Assembly: GCF_001038485.1 (NCBI RefSeq)
Contig: NZ_LDUE01000005.1
Coordinates: 79,752-143,751 of the forward strand
Source of the DNA: Ornithinibacillus californiensis
Lineage (GTDB): Bacteria > Bacillota > Bacilli > Bacillales > Amphibacillaceae
DNA length: 64,000 bases
Reading direction: 5' to 3'
Below are positions 37,807 through 45,719 of the stretch, piece by piece. The position numbers and the translations under genes were made by a program. The notes beneath the pieces were generated by a model, which made no database searches, was not told where the DNA came from, and saw only the letters and a list, made by a program, of their open reading frames with translations. Position 1 is the first letter of the stretch; each line of letters starts with the position of its first letter.

Positions 37807-38631
37807 ATGAGTCGTGATAATGATGAAAAGCCTGACATTATTGATGATGATTTATATGAAGAGTTTGATGATGAAGAGCTATATGAAATCATGGAACAAG
37901 CACGAAAAGATGCGCTCATCAAGTCCACATTAGAATATAAGAATAAAAAGCCAAAGCGTCCTTTTCCAAAATGGACGTTTTGGCTTATTGCTATTGCCAT
38001 GCTCATTAATGTAATTGCTATCCTACCAAAGACATTCTCTATCCCTGCAATTGACTTTTTAATAACTTCTGCTAAATTATCAACAGATGATGAAATAAAA
38101 ACATATAAAGAAGCAGTAGTAGTTGTTGAAACTAAGGATAGTAAGGGCACAGGTTTTGCTATCTCGGAGGATGGATATATTTTAACCAATGCGCATGTAG
38201 TCGATGAAGAAGAACGTGTTACAGTGGCTTTCCCTGAGATAGGGTTATTCACAGCAGAAGTAATGGAGACCTATCCAGATGTTGATCTCGCTTTATTAAA
38301 GACGGAAAGCGAGGAAGAGCTACCCTATCTAGAATTAGCTGAACAAACGGTCTTTGAAGATAATGAAAAAATATCATTTATTGGCAATCCTCTTGCTTTT
38401 AATGGCATTGCTAATGAAGGGACAATCATCGGATATACGGATTTAAAAAGTTGGGAAAGACCTGTTCTTATGATCGAAGCACCAGTATATCGAGGGAATA
38501 GTGGGAGTCCAATTATTAATCACGAAGGGCAAGTTATCGGTGTGATTTTTGCTACATTAAACCATGATGACCATGGAAAAGTGGGACTTTTTATCCCAAT
38601 TGATTATTTTTATGATAAAAGTTTAAATTAG
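37807..38631 (+). CDS. Membrane-anchored trypsin-like (HtrA-type) serine protease without PDZ
   Basis: A 274-residue protein. An acidic cytoplasmic N-terminus (about 1-50) precedes one helix (WTFWLIAIAMLINVIAIL, about 57-75) and an S1C protease domain: catalytic His in LTNAHVV, Asp in YPDVDLALLKT, Ser in YRGNSGSPI. There is no PDZ domain, unlike HtrA/HtrB. GGGGTGA precedes the ATG at 37807. It follows bmrD by about 20 bp and may share its transcript, though its role is probably envelope quality control. Confidence 0.85.
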   Translation: MSRDNDEKPDIIDDDLYEEFDDEELYEIMEQARKDALIKSTLEYKNKKPKRPFPKWTFWLIAIAMLINVIAILPKTFSIPAIDFLITSAKLSTDDEIKTYKEAVVVVETKDSKGTGFAISEDGYILTNAHVVDEEERVTVAFPEIGLFTAEVMETYPDVDLALLKTESEEELPYLELAEQTVFEDNEKISFIGNPLAFNGIANEGTIIGYTDLKSWERPVLMIEAPVYRGNSGSPIINHEGQVIGVIFATLNHDDHGKVGLFIPIDYFYDKSLN

Positions 38632-38661
38632 TACTTCTTAATTAGGTGCTATAACTGCTAA

Positions 38662-38698
38662 AATAGGAGAGAGGTAGGACTAGCTCTTCTATTTTTTT
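38662..38698 (+). terminator. Terminator after the protease gene
   Basis: AATAGGAGAG pairs with CTCTTCTATT around a 12-nt loop, followed by T7. Confidence 0.7.
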
Positions 38699-38882
38699 GT
38701 TGTTTTTTGGGGGAAGTAACAGATTTTTAAACAAATTGTAACTCTCTCGTGATACTGCTTGTAATACTTGTACGATAAGATAAGCATATTCTTGATTTAT
38801 AGAAAATATTAAACAAGCTGGTGGGTTTATAATGGCCTATATATATATAAAAGTCGATAATTTAATAAATTTTATACATGTC

Positions 38883-38913
38883 ACACCCAAAAACTTTGTA
38901 ACACAATCGAAAT
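38883..38913 (+). promoter_or_regulatory. Candidate SigI-dependent autoregulatory promoter
   Basis: ACACCC (38883-38888) and CGAAAT (38908-38913) upstream of sigI resemble the ACCC- and CGAA-type elements reported for SigI promoters. The spacer (19 nt) is uncertain. sigI-rsgI is autoregulated in B. subtilis. Confidence 0.35.
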
Positions 38914-38938
38914 ATATGAATGTTAGGGGTGATCTTCT

Positions 38939-39667
38939 TTGACACGTGAGATTACAAAAGACATCCCTTTAGAAGAATTAATTATGCAAGCGCAAAAGGG
39001 TGATGAAGCTAGCCAAAACTATTTACTAAAGAAATATCAACCCTTTATCGCGAAATGTGTATCAGAGGTATGTAAACGATATATAGATCCAACACGAGAT
39101 GATGAATTTAGTATCGGATTATCAGCCTTTAACGAAGCAATTCGAATGTTTTCACCTGACCGTGGAAGCTCATTTTTAACCTTTGCTAACCTTGTTGTAA
39201 AACGGAAGGTTATTGATTATATTAGGTCTCAAAGTAAATATCCGACAGCTATTTCCTTTGATGAAACGTATGATGAAGAAAAAATGGAGAACCCTACGGA
39301 AATTGAAGCTGTAAATCATATTTACAGACAAGAACAAGAAGCTTGGTATCGTAGACAAGAAATCCTAGAATTCAAGCAAAAGTTAGCGACCTATAAGCTG
39401 TCATTAGCAGATCTTGCAGAAGTTGCACCTAAACATCGAGATGCAAGGGACACTGCTGTGAGTATTGCAAGACTTGTACGAAATGATGAGTCACTAAGCG
39501 AGTATGTCGAGCAAAAGAAAAAGCTTCCCATTAAAGAGTTGGCTAAAAAGGTTGATGTAAGTAAGAAAACATTAGAACGTAATCGTAAATTTATTTTGGC
39601 TATTTTTATTATACTAGGTGAAGATTATGTCTTCCTTAATGATTATTTGAAGGGGGTGGGCCAGTGA
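38939..39667 (+). CDS. sigI: RNA polymerase sigma factor SigI
   Basis: A 242-residue sigma factor of the heat- and cell-wall-stress SigI group. Region 2 is clear (IDPTRDDEFSIGLSAFNEAIRMFSPDRGSSFLTFA, KRKVIDYIRSQ). The C-terminal SigI-specific domain contains LPIKELAKKVDVSKKTLERNRKFILA. It starts with TTG at 38939 after AGGGGTGAT. It overlaps rsgI by 4 bp, so activator and inhibitor are translationally coupled. Confidence 0.94.
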   Translation: MTREITKDIPLEELIMQAQKGDEASQNYLLKKYQPFIAKCVSEVCKRYIDPTRDDEFSIGLSAFNEAIRMFSPDRGSSFLTFANLVVKRKVIDYIRSQSKYPTAISFDETYDEEKMENPTEIEAVNHIYRQEQEAWYRRQEILEFKQKLATYKLSLADLAEVAPKHRDARDTAVSIARLVRNDESLSEYVEQKKKLPIKELAKKVDVSKKTLERNRKFILAIFIILGEDYVFLNDYLKGVGQ

Positions 39668-40881
39668 AAAAAGGTATAGTCATGGAACAGCATCGCAAAT
39701 TTACCGTCATGATGACACATGATGGGTTATTTGAGAAAGCACATCCAGTAAAAAATGCTGCAATTGGCTTTGAAGTTGAATATGAGCCATTTGAGCAAAA
39801 ACAGTGGAGCTCACTATTTAAGGGAAAGTTTTGGACTATGCGAGTAATATCGATAGCAACAGTATTTTTGCTGCTACTTTTACCTATATACTTAACTGGG
39901 AATGGTAATGAAGCGTATGCATATGTCGATATTGATATAAATCCTAGTATAGAACTTGAGCTAGACGATGATTTAGAAGTATCGGATGTAATTGCATTTA
40001 ACGAGGATGCTGTTACCCTAATCGACGAGATTGGTGAATTAACCGGTCTAGAGATTGATGAAGCTATTGAGCTCATTATTCAGAACAGTGAAGAAAAGGG
40101 CTTTGTTAATACGGCTAAGAACGTATTGATTGGTGTTCATTATGTGGAAGGTGACGAAGAAAATCCAATTCAAGCTATTATTGAACAGCATTTTACAGAG
40201 AAACCTACAGATTGGCAGGTAGTAACGATTCAGATTCCGGAAGAAGTTAGAGTTACTGCTGAGAAGAATAAACAGTCCATGAATGAAGCTTTAGCTGCAA
40301 AAGTCACAGAACAGGCGGATGAAGCGGTTAATGCTATTGTCACAGAAGAAGATAGTAAAGTATTGCAATCATTTTATAATAGTAAAAAATCTGACGCAGA
40401 AGTGACCAATGAGGACGTAACTGATAAAAACAATAATCCCAAATCGCCGATTGCAGAAGAAAAAAGCAATAATGGCAAAGAGAACTCTGCTAAAGATGAG
40501 GATCATCCAAGTAACCTAAAAGGTGAAAATGGAGAAAGTAACTCCAATAAGCCAGGTAAAGATAAAGAAAACAGCCAAAATCGTGGAAATCAAGATGACT
40601 CCAAAAAAAATGATAAGGAAAATAAAGGAAATCATAAAGCAAACCAGGGTAAAGGTAAAGATAAGGATCTTAATGAAGACCATCCTGGTAAGCAAAAAGG
40701 TGACAACAAAGACAAACATAATGACAAGCAAAATGAAAACAACAATTCACATAATAAAGGTCAAAACAAAGGTAATAATGGTAAAGATAATAAAGGTAAC
40801 AATGGAAACAATGGTCAAGGCAAAGGTAATGGAAATGGGAACCAGGATAACTATTCATTAGGTATTCCGACATATAAATAA
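39664..40881 (+). CDS. rsgI: Membrane anti-sigma-I factor RsgI
   Basis: A 405-residue anti-sigma factor. The N-terminal RsgI domain binding SigI covers about 1-55; one membrane helix covers about 60-79. The outside domain begins AYVDIDINPSIELE, with the Asn-Pro at about 93-94 that is the self-cleavage site in RsgI proteins. From about residue 255 to the end the chain is almost pure Asn/Lys/Asp/Gly/Gln, so it is disordered; in B. subtilis such a tail senses cell-wall defects. It starts with GTG after GGGGGTGG. Confidence 0.92.
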   Translation: MKKGIVMEQHRKFTVMMTHDGLFEKAHPVKNAAIGFEVEYEPFEQKQWSSLFKGKFWTMRVISIATVFLLLLLPIYLTGNGNEAYAYVDIDINPSIELELDDDLEVSDVIAFNEDAVTLIDEIGELTGLEIDEAIELIIQNSEEKGFVNTAKNVLIGVHYVEGDEENPIQAIIEQHFTEKPTDWQVVTIQIPEEVRVTAEKNKQSMNEALAAKVTEQADEAVNAIVTEEDSKVLQSFYNSKKSDAEVTNEDVTDKNNNPKSPIAEEKSNNGKENSAKDEDHPSNLKGENGESNSNKPGKDKENSQNRGNQDDSKKNDKENKGNHKANQGKGKDKDLNEDHPGKQKGDNKDKHNDKQNENNNSHNKGQNKGNNGKDNKGNNGNNGQGKGNGNGNQDNYSLGIPTYK

Positions 40882-40883
40882 GC

Positions 40884-40923
40884 ATGAAAAGGGTTAACTC
40901 AATATCGAGTTAACCCTTTTCAT
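40884..40923. terminator. Bidirectional terminator between rsgI and yhdB
   Basis: The 17-nt arm at 40884-40900 (ending GGGTTAACTC) pairs perfectly with 40907-40923 around a 6-nt loop, with A and T runs outside the GC core. Confidence 0.88.
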
Positions 40924-40939
40924 TTAGCTATAACCAGCT

Positions 40940-41176
40940 TTACATTTCTAACACGGCAGCAGGTGTGTACTTCATAGCGTGGTCGATGTAGTAAAGAAGG
41001 TTTTCGTGTGACTCCATGATTTTTCCTTCATCTAAGGAATAATGATAGGCATGAAGGAAATTCTGTATTTTTTTAGATAATAAATCATCTTTGGTACGAA
41101 CCATTAACACAAGTAAATCATCCCATTGTCCCCATAACGTGTAGTACAACGCCTTGTCGTAGTCTGGAATATCCAT
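40940..41176 (-). CDS. yhdB: YhdB family protein
   Basis: A 78-residue soluble protein beginning MDIPDYDKALYYTLWGQWDDLLVLMVRT and containing LLSKKIQNFLHAYHYS, matching the short YhdB family of bacilli (about 80 residues). AGGAGGGG precedes the ATG. Function unknown in all relatives. Monocistronic, with a shared terminator. Confidence 0.8.
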   Translation of the reverse strand: MDIPDYDKALYYTLWGQWDDLLVLMVRTKDDLLSKKIQNFLHAYHYSLDEGKIMESHENLLYYIDHAMKYTPAAVLEM

Positions 41177-41284
41177 GAATTCCCCTCCTTAAAACTCCAA
41201 GGGTAATTATAGCTTCCCCGTAATATATATATATTTTCTAGAAACTGTTTGGTGTGGTTTCCAATTTAAGGTCAGCCCTAATTA

Positions 41285-41313
41285 GCATAAACAGTTATGT
41301 CTGATACATACTA
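41285..41313 (+). promoter_or_regulatory. SigG/SigF promoter of the sporulation lipoprotein gene
   Basis: GCATA (41285-41289), a 17-nt spacer and CATACTA (41307-41313): full matches to GHATR and CATNHTA. It lies about 28 nt before the start codon and its ribosome site. Confidence 0.75.
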
Positions 41314-41341
41314 AAAAAACGAAAGGGAGGGATTATTGTAA

Positions 41342-41983
41342 ATGAAAAAAATGCTAATTAGTGTTGCTGCAGCAGCTTTACTTGTAACAACCGGCTGTGG
41401 TGGAGCGGACAATGAAGAGAGTCAACAGGGGACACAAAATAATAATATTGAGCCAGTAAAATTCAAAAATCATGACAATGCACTTGATCGCGATAACCGT
41501 AACTATATGATGCAACGTGATTTGGAAGAGCCTAATAATTATGATGTCCGCAATATAAACAATACAACGAACAATGATAATAATAACAAGAATAACTCGG
41601 AAAATAATAACAATGATTCAGACCAATATGAAGTGGCAAATGAAGCTGCTGATCAATTAGTGAAGAAGATTGATGTCCTAGACAATGCTTATGTTCTGAC
41701 GACTAAAAATAACGCTTATGTCGCTGCAGATTTGAAAACACATCAAAATGGTAACAATTTAAACAATAAAAATGGTGAAATAACGGATGAAGTTAAAAAG
41801 AAAATATCTTCTATAGTTAAATCTGTTGATCCGGACATTGATAATGTGTATGTTTCCACAAATCCAGATTTTATGGACTTAGCTAATAATTATGCAGATG
41901 ATGTTGATAATGGAGAACCCATTGAAGGGTTATTTGAAGAAATTGGGAATATGATTGAACGAGTATTTCCTGAAAATGAATAA
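41342..41983 (+). CDS. YhcN/YlaJ-type sporulation lipoprotein
   Basis: A 213-residue lipoprotein: signal peptide with lipobox VTTGCGG (Cys at about 19), then an Asn/Asp-rich flexible stretch (about 60-95), then the YhcN/YlaJ domain (ANEAADQLVKKIDVLDNAYVLTTKNNAYVAADL, VDPDIDNVYVSTNPDF). Relatives are inner-spore-membrane proteins made in the forespore; the SigG-type promoter at 41285 fits. GGGAGGG precedes the ATG. Role in outgrowth or germination is inferred from the family. Confidence 0.88.
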   Translation: MKKMLISVAAAALLVTTGCGGADNEESQQGTQNNNIEPVKFKNHDNALDRDNRNYMMQRDLEEPNNYDVRNINNTTNNDNNNKNNSENNNNDSDQYEVANEAADQLVKKIDVLDNAYVLTTKNNAYVAADLKTHQNGNNLNNKNGEITDEVKKKISSIVKSVDPDIDNVYVSTNPDFMDLANNYADDVDNGEPIEGLFEEIGNMIERVFPENE

Positions 41984-42018
41984 AAAAAGGTGCTTCCTTA
42001 CAAAAGGGAGCACTTTTT
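41984..42018 (+). terminator. Terminator of the sporulation lipoprotein gene
   Basis: AAAAAGGTGCTTCCTT pairs with AAGGGAGCACTTTTT (wobble pairs) around a 4-nt loop, ending in T5. Confidence 0.85.
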
Positions 42019-42117
42019 CTGTATTTATTTACTTTTCCCTCAACATATTGAAAGTTGATACATATAATTCATATTAAACAAAGTGGATTACTATGATATT
42101 AATATGGAGTTGAGAAT

Positions 42118-42762
42118 ATGGGGCGAGAATTCGTAGATATTTTTGAGGATTGGGCAGAAGACTATGATCATACAGTTAGTGGGCATGACCCGGAATATAA
42201 AGCGGTTTTTGAGGATTATGATAACATTTTAGAAAAAGTAGCTAAAAGTTCGATGGGCACTATTCTTGAATTTGGGGTAGGAACTGGAAATTTAACGAAG
42301 AAGTTATTAAGTGGTGGTCATCGTGTTATTGGGATTGAACCTTCTGAAGCAATGAGAGAAATAGCAGAGGAGAAGCTTCTAGATGCGATTGTATTGGATG
42401 GGGATTTTATTAATTTTCCTAAACCAACGATTGAGGTTAATACGATTGTGAGCACATACGCTTTTCATCATTTAACCGATGCAGAAAAAGAGATAGCTGT
42501 TAAAAAATTCGCTGAGCTTTTACCTAAGGGTGGAAGGGTTGTATTTGCGGATACGATGTTTACCTCCACTAGTGCGAAGCAGAGGAAGATTCTAGAAGCA
42601 GAGAAGAATGGCTTCTTGAATCTAGCAGAGGATTTAAAACGGGAATATTATCCAACTTTAGAAACTGTCGAGGAAATATTTGTAGAAAACAATTTTATCG
42701 TTTCTTTCCAACAAATGAATGAATTTGCTTGGTTAATCATAGCTAATAACAATAAAGAATAA
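42118..42762 (+). CDS. yrrT: SAM-dependent methyltransferase YrrT
   Basis: A 214-residue class I methyltransferase: SAM loop [15 protein letters not shown] (about 49-63), acidic ribose binder in [10 protein letters not shown] and the substrate loop [10 protein letters not shown]. It heads an operon with luxS, mccA and mccB, like B. subtilis yrrT-mtnN-mccA-mccB, which recycles homocysteine to cysteine. GGAG precedes the ATG. Its methyl acceptor is unknown. Confidence 0.9.
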   Translation: MGREFVDIFEDWAEDYDHTVSGHDPEYKAVFEDYDNILEKVAKSSMGTILEFGVGTGNLTKKLLSGGHRVIGIEPSEAMREIAEEKLLDAIVLDGDFINFPKPTIEVNTIVSTYAFHHLTDAEKEIAVKKFAELLPKGGRVVFADTMFTSTSAKQRKILEAEKNGFLNLAEDLKREYYPTLETVEEIFVENNFIVSFQQMNEFAWLIIANNNKE

Positions 42763-42778
42763 AGGAGAATCTGGAGAT

Positions 42779-43237
42779 ATGAAAAAAATGAATGTAGAAA
42801 GCTTTAATTTAGACCACACAAAAGTAAAGGCACCATATGTACGATTGGTTGGTGTGACTGAAGGAGCAAATGGCGATAAAGTGTATAAGTACGATATTCG
42901 ATTTAAACAACCAAATAAGGAACATATGGAAATGGCTGGTTTACATTCAATAGAGCATTTAATGGCAGAAAATATTCGTAATCATATGGATAATGTTCTA
43001 GATATTAGTCCAATGGGTTGTCAAACAGGATTTTATTTAGCTATTTTAAACAATGATTCATTTGATGATGTTCTTGTGACGTTGGAGAAGACATTAATAG
43101 ATGTTCTAAGAGCAGATGAAGTACCAGCTTGCAATAAAGTGCAGTGTGGCTGGGCTGCCAATCATAGCTTAGAGGGTGCAAAAGAAATAGCTGAAGAAAT
43201 GCTTTCCAAAAAGGATGGTTGGAGAGAAGTATTTTAA
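42779..43237 (+). CDS. luxS: S-ribosylhomocysteine lyase LuxS
   Basis: A 152-residue metalloenzyme that splits S-ribosylhomocysteine into homocysteine and DPD, the AI-2 precursor. Metal ligands are visible in [14 protein letters not shown] (two His) and in CNKVQCGW (Cys), and MGCQTGFYL is a family stretch. It sits where B. subtilis has mtnN, 16 bp after yrrT with AAAGGAG upstream. Homocysteine from this step would feed MccA directly. Confidence 0.96.
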   Translation: MKKMNVESFNLDHTKVKAPYVRLVGVTEGANGDKVYKYDIRFKQPNKEHMEMAGLHSIEHLMAENIRNHMDNVLDISPMGCQTGFYLAILNNDSFDDVLVTLEKTLIDVLRADEVPACNKVQCGWAANHSLEGAKEIAEEMLSKKDGWREVF

Positions 43238-43252
43238 TATTGGGGTGAAAAC

Positions 43253-44188
43253 ATGGCAGTTTATCGATCGATTACCGATTTAATTGGCCATACTCCCTTG
43301 CTACAAATCAAGCAACTAGAAATACCAAATCATGTAACCATCTATGCCAAATTAGAGTTTTATAATCCTGGGGGAAGTATTAAGGACAGATTAGGTCGTG
43401 AGCTTATTGAACATGCTTTAGCAGCAGGCAACATTCATCCTGGCGGTACAATTATTGAACCAACGGCGGGAAATACTGGAATTGGTTTAGCCCTAGCAGC
43501 AAAAGAAAAAGACTTACAAGTTATTTTTGTTGTTCCGGAGCATTTTAGCCAAGAAAAACAGCTCATTATGCAAGCATTAGGTGCGAAGATTGTGCATACA
43601 CCACGAGAAGCGGGAATGATTGGAGCAATAGAGAAGACAAAAGAGCTTCTAAATCGAATACCAAATAGCTATTCTCCCCAGCAATTTTCTAATCCTGCTA
43701 ATCCAACAACATACTATAAAACACTAGCCCCGGAGATTTGGCATGACTTAGAAGGGCAAGTAGATGTATTTATTGCTGGTGCAGGCTCAGGTGGTACGTT
43801 TATGGGCTGTTCTCGTTATTTTAAAGAAAAGAATAGGAATGTTAAGACCGTCATCGTTGAACCAGAGGGATCCATTATTGGTGGTGGGGAACCTGGCCCT
43901 CACCGAACAGAAGGAATAGGGATGGAATTCCTGCCTTCCTTTATGGATACGCGGTATTTTGATGCGGTTCATACGATTAGTGATGAGGATGCTTTTCAGA
44001 TGGTGGAAAGGTTAGCACGAGAAGAAGGATTGCTAGTGGGTAGCTCTTCTGGTTCTGTTATGTGTGCTGCTTTAGAGGAGGCAACTATAGCAAAAGAAGG
44101 CGCTACTATCGTTGTTGTTTTTCCAGATGGAAGTGATCGATATTTAAGTAAAAAGATTTACCCTGACGTAATTGGGGAGGAGATATAA
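43253..44188 (+). CDS. mccA: Cystathionine beta-synthase (O-acetylserine-dependent) MccA
   Basis: A 311-residue fold-type II PLP enzyme joining homocysteine and O-acetylserine to cystathionine. The PLP Lys is at about residue 44 in NPGGSIKDRLG; the substrate loop is PTAGNTGIGLA and the phosphate-binding loop AGSGGT. It ends 1 bp before the mccB ATG. The length matches B. subtilis YrhA (307). Confidence 0.92.
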   Translation: MAVYRSITDLIGHTPLLQIKQLEIPNHVTIYAKLEFYNPGGSIKDRLGRELIEHALAAGNIHPGGTIIEPTAGNTGIGLALAAKEKDLQVIFVVPEHFSQEKQLIMQALGAKIVHTPREAGMIGAIEKTKELLNRIPNSYSPQQFSNPANPTTYYKTLAPEIWHDLEGQVDVFIAGAGSGGTFMGCSRYFKEKNRNVKTVIVEPEGSIIGGGEPGPHRTEGIGMEFLPSFMDTRYFDAVHTISDEDAFQMVERLAREEGLLVGSSSGSVMCAALEEATIAKEGATIVVVFPDGSDRYLSKKIYPDVIGEEI

Positions 44189-44189
44189 T

Positions 44190-45326
44190 ATGCGTTCAAA
44201 AACGAAAATGGTTCATGGAGGCATCACCCAAGATGAAAAGACAGGAGCTGTTTCGGTTCCTATTTATCAGGTGAGTACGTATAAACAAGATGGTGTTGGA
44301 AACCTGCGTGGGTATGAATATTCAAGAACTGGTAACCCAACCCGTCATGCACTGGAAACTGTTATTGCTGACTTAGAAAATGGAAGTCACGGATTTGCCT
44401 TTGCTTCAGGGATGGCAGCTATCACTACAGTCATGATGCTTTTAGATTCGGGTGACCACATTGTAATGACAGACGATGTATATGGTGGTTCTTTTCGATT
44501 AATGACAAAGGTGTTATCCCGATTTGAATTAGAGAATTCTTTTGTGGATACGAGTGATGCGGATAAAGTAGAAGGTGCTATTAAATCAAATACAAAAGCG
44601 TTATTTATTGAAACACCGACCAATCCTTTGTTGAAAATTACAGATTTAAAACAAATGGCAGATATAGCAAAGAAACATAACCTGTTGTTCATCGTTGATA
44701 ATACTTTCGCCACCCCTTATTGGCAACAGCCTTTAGATTTAGGAGCTGATATCGTACTGCATAGTGCGACAAAATATATTGGTGGCCATAGTGATGTGGT
44801 GTCGGGGTTAGTTGCGGTGAAATCAGCAGAGTTAGCAGAAAGAATTCACTTTCTACAAAACTCGGTTGGAGCCGTACTAGGGCCACAGGACTCTTGGTTA
44901 TTAATGCGAGGCATAAAGACATTAGCATTGCGCATGGAAGCAATTGAGGCTAATGCGAAGCAGCTTGTAGGGTATCTACTCGATCATCATAATGTGGGCG
45001 ATGTGTATTACCCAGGTTTGAAAGAACATCCTGGTCATGATATTGCTCAAAGCCAAATGGCTGGCTACGGTGGTATGATTTCATTTGATGTTGGAAGTGG
45101 TGAATTAGCCGAGGAAGTGTTGAAGAAAGTAAATTACTTTACGTTAGCTGAGAGCCTAGGTGCTGTAGAGAGTTTGATTTCTTTACCATCGAAAATGACC
45201 CATGCATCAATCCCAGCTGACAGAAGAGCTGAGCTAGGAATTGGAGATGGGTTAATCCGGATTTCTGTTGGGATTGAAGATGTAAGTGATTTAATTGAAG
45301 ATATGGAGCAGGCTTTAGGAGATTAA
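44190..45326 (+). CDS. mccB: Cystathionine gamma-lyase / homocysteine gamma-lyase MccB
   Basis: A 378-residue Cys/Met-metabolism PLP enzyme that cleaves cystathionine to cysteine. The PLP Lys is at about residue 195 in HSATKYIGGHSDVVSG; YEYSRTGNPTR and ETPTNPLLKI are family blocks. GGGGAGG lies about 8 nt before the ATG at 44190; an in-frame TTG at 44172 overlaps that site. It is the last gene of the operon; a terminator follows. Confidence 0.93.
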   Translation: MRSKTKMVHGGITQDEKTGAVSVPIYQVSTYKQDGVGNLRGYEYSRTGNPTRHALETVIADLENGSHGFAFASGMAAITTVMMLLDSGDHIVMTDDVYGGSFRLMTKVLSRFELENSFVDTSDADKVEGAIKSNTKALFIETPTNPLLKITDLKQMADIAKKHNLLFIVDNTFATPYWQQPLDLGADIVLHSATKYIGGHSDVVSGLVAVKSAELAERIHFLQNSVGAVLGPQDSWLLMRGIKTLALRMEAIEANAKQLVGYLLDHHNVGDVYYPGLKEHPGHDIAQSQMAGYGGMISFDVGSGELAEEVLKKVNYFTLAESLGAVESLISLPSKMTHASIPADRRAELGIGDGLIRISVGIEDVSDLIEDMEQALGD

Positions 45327-45333
45327 CAGGAGG

Positions 45334-45360
45334 GGCAGCTGTAGTAGCTGTCTTTTTTTT
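45334..45360 (+). terminator. Terminator of the yrrT-luxS-mccAB operon
   Basis: GGCAGCT pairs with AGCTGTC around a 5-nt loop, followed by T8. Confidence 0.8.
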
Positions 45361-45405
45361 GGTTTCTAGGACGGGTGAATTTATTAGCATCATTTTGAAG
45401 ATAGA

Positions 45406-45612
45406 ATGGCGGCTGAAATGAAGTTGAGAAGGGGTGTTAACGCCTTTTTGCTATTAGAATCGAGGCTGAAATGAAGTTAAGAAGGGTTGTTAACGCCTTT
45501 TTGCTATTAAAATTGAGGCCGAAATGAAGTTAAGGTGGGTTGTTAACGTCTTTTGCTATTAGAATCGAGGCTGAAATGAAGTTAAGTAGGGTTGTTATCA
45601 ACCATTTGCTAC
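45406..45612. repeat. 53-bp tandem repeat array, four units
   Basis: The core GCTGAAATGAAGTT (third copy GCCGAAATG) starts at 45412, 45465, 45518 and 45570, periods 53, 53 and 52 bp. Each unit carries a GTTGTTAACGCC-like stretch followed by TTTTTGCTATT. The last unit is truncated. No ORF of coding character spans it. It is unrelated in sequence to the 51-bp array at 19366, but it sits in the same kind of place, after an operon terminator. Confidence 0.8.
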
Positions 45613-45719
45613 AGAACTAGAGATAAAATGATTGTAAGAAATGATAATTACCTGCAATATTATTCCCAACCAAAATATGCTAAAATGAACACACAATATA
45701 AGAGAAGGGGATGTTATAG

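Noticed and set aside
37686..38252. 188-codon antisense frame over bmrD and the protease gene
   Set aside because: Overlaps two well-supported genes, Ser-rich shadow composition, no ribosome site.
38832..38942. 36-codon ORF overlapping the sigI start (MAYIYIKVDN...)
   Set aside because: A weak GGTGGG lies upstream, but the sequence is dominated by a TATATA run and it covers the candidate sigI promoter; kept only as a remote leader-ORF possibility.
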